From Bifidobacterium crudilactis (lineage in GTDB: Bacteria > Actinomycetota > Actinomycetes > Actinomycetales > Bifidobacteriaceae): a DNA stretch of 64,000 nt. Of this stretch, positions 61,875 through 64,000 are shown in pieces (position 1 is the stretch's first letter; every line of letters begins with the position of its first letter). The notes below the pieces were generated by a model. The model did no database searches. It saw nothing but the letters and a program-made list of their open reading frames with translations, and had not been told where the DNA came from. A program made the position numbers and the translations under genes. The stretch is from contig NZ_JHAL01000002.1 of assembly GCF_000738005.1 (NCBI RefSeq), positions 368,633-432,632 on the forward strand. The letters run 5' to 3'.

Positions 61875-62405
61875 CTAGAACGCGCAGTTGAGCGCACGCC
61901 TGAATTCGGCATCCTTGGAGTAAATGACGCATTTATCCCGATACTGCTTGGAAATCGCTCTGTATCGTTGTGCGCGTTCACGTGAGCGACCTTTCCACAT
62001 CAGCCAGATCAGGAATTCGGCATCTAGTTTTTCGGGGCAACCCTCGGTCATATCCGGTCTGCTGGTGTTACGGTATGCCAGCCATCTGCGTATCGCCCTG
62101 CACAGGCATGTCAAACGATTCATATCGAGAATCACGATGGCGTCGGCGTCTTCCAAACGCCGCTCGAATGCCATGCCCGGATAGTTGCCCTCGATGACCC
62201 ACGTGTCATGCAGGGTGAGGAAATCGTTGACGATGCTTGCGGCCTTTTGACTGTCGCGTTCGACCCAGCCCGGAAGCCAGTGAACCTGGTCCAGATGAAT
62301 AGATGGCAGTGAGCGGGATGACGCCAAGTGAGTTGCCAGAGTTGACTTGCCTGACCCGCTGTATCCCAGAATCGCTATCCGACGGGCATGGTCAAGTACG
62401 CTCAT
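61875..62405 (-). CDS. P-loop adenylate-kinase-like protein (FlaR-like)
   Basis: A 176-residue P-loop protein: IAILGYSGSGKSTLATHLA (Walker A GYSGSGKST) near the N-terminus, IHLDQVHWLPGW, WVIEGNYPGMAFERRLEDAD, IVILDMNRLTCLCRAIRRWL, and a basic stretch with KGRSRERAQRY. This is the pattern of small proteins called DNA topology modulation (FlaR) or adenylate kinase-like. The substrate is unknown. I start it at 62405 (MSVLDHARR); an ATG eight codons upstream follows GGGAGGGG too closely. Confidence 0.8.
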   Translation of the reverse strand: MSVLDHARRIAILGYSGSGKSTLATHLASSRSLPSIHLDQVHWLPGWVERDSQKAASIVNDFLTLHDTWVIEGNYPGMAFERRLEDADAIVILDMNRLTCLCRAIRRWLAYRNTSRPDMTEGCPEKLDAEFLIWLMWKGRSRERAQRYRAISKQYRDKCVIYSKDAEFRRALNCAF

Positions 62406-62534
62406 GATTTCAGCGTAGCAACATGGCATCCCCTCCCGGGTTCACTGGTGGGGTAGGGGGGTTGCACATATCTTCCTGAATGTCCGTGCGAATGGTTTGC
62501 AAGCGGTCTGCGGCTGGATGCTAGGCTTCATTCC

Positions 62535-62999
62535 ATGACACAACACCAGCCGGATGATGCTTTGAGATTCGCGCCCATCGACCATACGAACTTCTCACAG
62601 GTTCTTGAACTCAAACGCCCCGAGTCGGAAGACTATGTGGCTCCTGTAGTGCTTTCTCTGGCAGAAGCGTGGCTGTATCGAGATGAGCAGATTATCAGAC
62701 CTTTCGCGGTCTATGTCGGTGAGCAACTCGTCGCATTCGTCATGACCAGCGAAGAACAGGGAACCAGGGTCCTGGATATATGGAGAATCCTGATTCCGGA
62801 GGAACACGTCAATAAGGGCTATGGCACGAGGATTATGGAAACCATGATTGCGAACGCCCGAGAGTCGAAGGAATACGATGCGCTGCAACTCTCGTATGTT
62901 CCCGGCAACGACTTGGCCGAGCATGTGTACAGGAAGGTAGGCTTCAAGGCAACCGGAGTCATAGATGACGGTGAAATCGTCATGCGCATGGATTTGTAA
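62535..62999 (+). CDS. GNAT family acetyltransferase
   Basis: A 154-residue N-acetyltransferase of GNAT fold: PFAVYVGEQLVAFVMTSEE (beta strands 2-4), IWRILIPEEHVNKGYGTRIM with the acetyl-CoA pyrophosphate loop in NKGYGTRI, LSYVPGNDLAEHVYRKVGF and a final VIDDGEIVMRMDL. A diamine acetyltransferase-like activity (SpeG/BltD type) is possible from the VPGN..A..Y.K.GF pattern. It is convergent with the SRAP gene. Confidence 0.88.
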   Translation: MTQHQPDDALRFAPIDHTNFSQVLELKRPESEDYVAPVVLSLAEAWLYRDEQIIRPFAVYVGEQLVAFVMTSEEQGTRVLDIWRILIPEEHVNKGYGTRIMETMIANARESKEYDALQLSYVPGNDLAEHVYRKVGFKATGVIDDGEIVMRMDL

Positions 63000-63059
63000 G
63001 AGATGGATGATGGTGTGCCTCCGCCACATGGCTGAGGGGTGTTCCGAGCGGGAGACTCG

Positions 63060-63758
63060 CTAATCATCGTTTTCCGGCGACAGCAGGAGTTGGTTCTGCG
63101 AGTCGTCCGGCACTGTCAGCTTTTTGCCGTCACCCTTGAGAGCTTTGACCTGCCAGGACGATAGGCGTGCTGATGCCGCGGCTCCCTTTGCGGATACCAA
63201 TGGAATGATGTCCTGGGCCTTGGTGTCACGGTCGAGCCAAGGCTGAATCATCTCCGTTGCCACAAGCACCGGCATCCTATGATGCACGGCTGCGGCTGCT
63301 CCGGTAGATTCGCGAGTAAGGATGGTTGCGGTCAATGCCCACGTTTGGCGCTCGTCTGCTCGCCACCATGTGAATAGTCCCGCAATCGAGAGCGGTACGG
63401 CATCCGGATTGGTGAAGTAGTGAGGATGTTTCTTCGCGTCCCACTCGTAATATCCGCTTGCCGGAATGATGCAGCGTTGGGTTTCTGCGGAGCGGGAGAA
63501 GGTCTTTTTGTCGAGGATGCTTTCTATTCGGGCATTGTGCGTCGGATAGGTGAGTTGCGGTGTCTTCGACCAGGTTGGAATCAGGTTCCACTGAGCCGGG
63601 GCAATGTGCCGCAGTCCGTCCCTGCCGTCCAGCACGGTGGTGATGCGACTTGCGGGTGCGATGTTCCATGATGGGTCGGGGAGCTCGCCGTTGACGACTG
63701 CCGAATAGTATTCGACCAATTCGTCAACGGGAATATCATTCGCAAAACGTCCGCACAT
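63060..63758 (-). CDS. SRAP/YedK (HMCES) abasic-site protein
   Basis: A 232-residue SOS response-associated peptidase (SRAP). The start at 63758 gives MCGRFAND, so Cys2 becomes the N-terminal residue after Met removal and can form the thiazolidine crosslink with abasic sites in single-stranded DNA. Other marks are SWNIAPAS, NARIESI, RCIIPASGYYEWD (with the Glu of the active site), IAGLFTWW and HHRMPVLV (active-site His). Nothing is seen in the 242 bp right of it. The longer open frame up to 63920 has no similarity. Confidence 0.93.
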   Translation of the reverse strand: MCGRFANDIPVDELVEYYSAVVNGELPDPSWNIAPASRITTVLDGRDGLRHIAPAQWNLIPTWSKTPQLTYPTHNARIESILDKKTFSRSAETQRCIIPASGYYEWDAKKHPHYFTNPDAVPLSIAGLFTWWRADERQTWALTATILTRESTGAAAAVHHRMPVLVATEMIQPWLDRDTKAQDIIPLVSAKGAAASARLSSWQVKALKGDGKKLTVPDDSQNQLLLSPENDD

Positions 63759-64000
63759 AACAGTCAGCCTATAGGTATTCCTCGCATTCCGCCGTTGGCA
63801 ACCCCCTGAAATGGCAAGGCGCCGCCCCAATGCGCAGGCGGCGGACGTTCGGAATATGGCAGGAATGTTCCACGACGCGAACTCTCGAATGACATCCTCT
63901 GCCAGATTAAATACATACATACTGTAATATGTTGACCATCATGTTCATTGCATGTCTTTCCCGCTGATTCAGGGCGTTTCGTCTGATTGATGCCGGTCGC

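Noticed and set aside
1..64000. CRISPR arrays and intact insertion sequences
   Set aside because: No repeat-spacer pattern and no DDE transposase frame was found by reading.

Overview
The window looks like a chromosome segment of a high-GC Gram-positive actinobacterium, most probably Bifidobacterium. The grounds are the purine gene cluster with a fused long PurL and a PurT transformylase, actinobacterial transfer genes, and the codon use. It holds a stable chromosomal left part (1-13502), one integrated mobile element of about 43.7 kb (about 13503-57209), and a chromosomal right part (57210-64000).

Left chromosome: purD (partial), purM, purF, purL, purC and purT all lie on the minus strand and cover most of the route from PRPP to SAICAR. 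They are followed by a class I aminotransferase, a threonine aldolase with a ten-copy hexanucleotide repeat just upstream of its start, a GH13 glycosidase and a tRNA-His gene.

Mobile element: an integrative and conjugative element sits at the 3' end of tRNA-His. The serine integrase is at the left end. Then come minus-strand transfer genes: ssb, a VirD4-like coupling protein, VirB4-like, SCO6880-like, TrbL-like, two small membrane proteins, a cell-wall hydrolase and a TcpC/VirB8-like membrane protein. A translationally coupled replication/maintenance run follows (ParB-like, DUF2637, primase-polymerase, ArdC-like antirestriction). Plus-strand genes follow: a defence island (HTH protein, SNF2 helicase with a degenerate PLD-like domain, DUF4391 protein, type III Mod and Res, HEPN-type DUF3644 protein), a MobF relaxase-helicase, a large membrane P-loop NTPase of YobI/KAP type, a small membrane protein and a resolvase-like protein without the catalytic serine. 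Two small cargo units interrupt the transfer genes: an alpha/beta hydrolase with an AbrB-type regulator, and a VOC protein with a MarR regulator.

Most striking point: both element ends carry the same 6 bp (ACCCCA, 13497-13502 and 57204-57209) in the same reading phase of the integrase frame. If these are the attachment cores, the circular form would join the integrase to the double-HTH frame at the right end, giving one 708-codon protein. Integration would then cut the integrase gene in two and replace its tail with 10 codons read from the antisense of tRNA-His. The same junction swaps the tRNA-His terminator for one encoded inside the integrase gene.

Right chromosome: an alpha/beta hydrolase, a small coiled-coil membrane protein, a DUF4190/DUF5067-type protein, MepB, an Excalibur lipoprotein, a P-loop kinase-like protein, a GNAT acetyltransferase and an SRAP (YedK) protein. 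I saw no CRISPR array, rRNA or intact insertion sequence.
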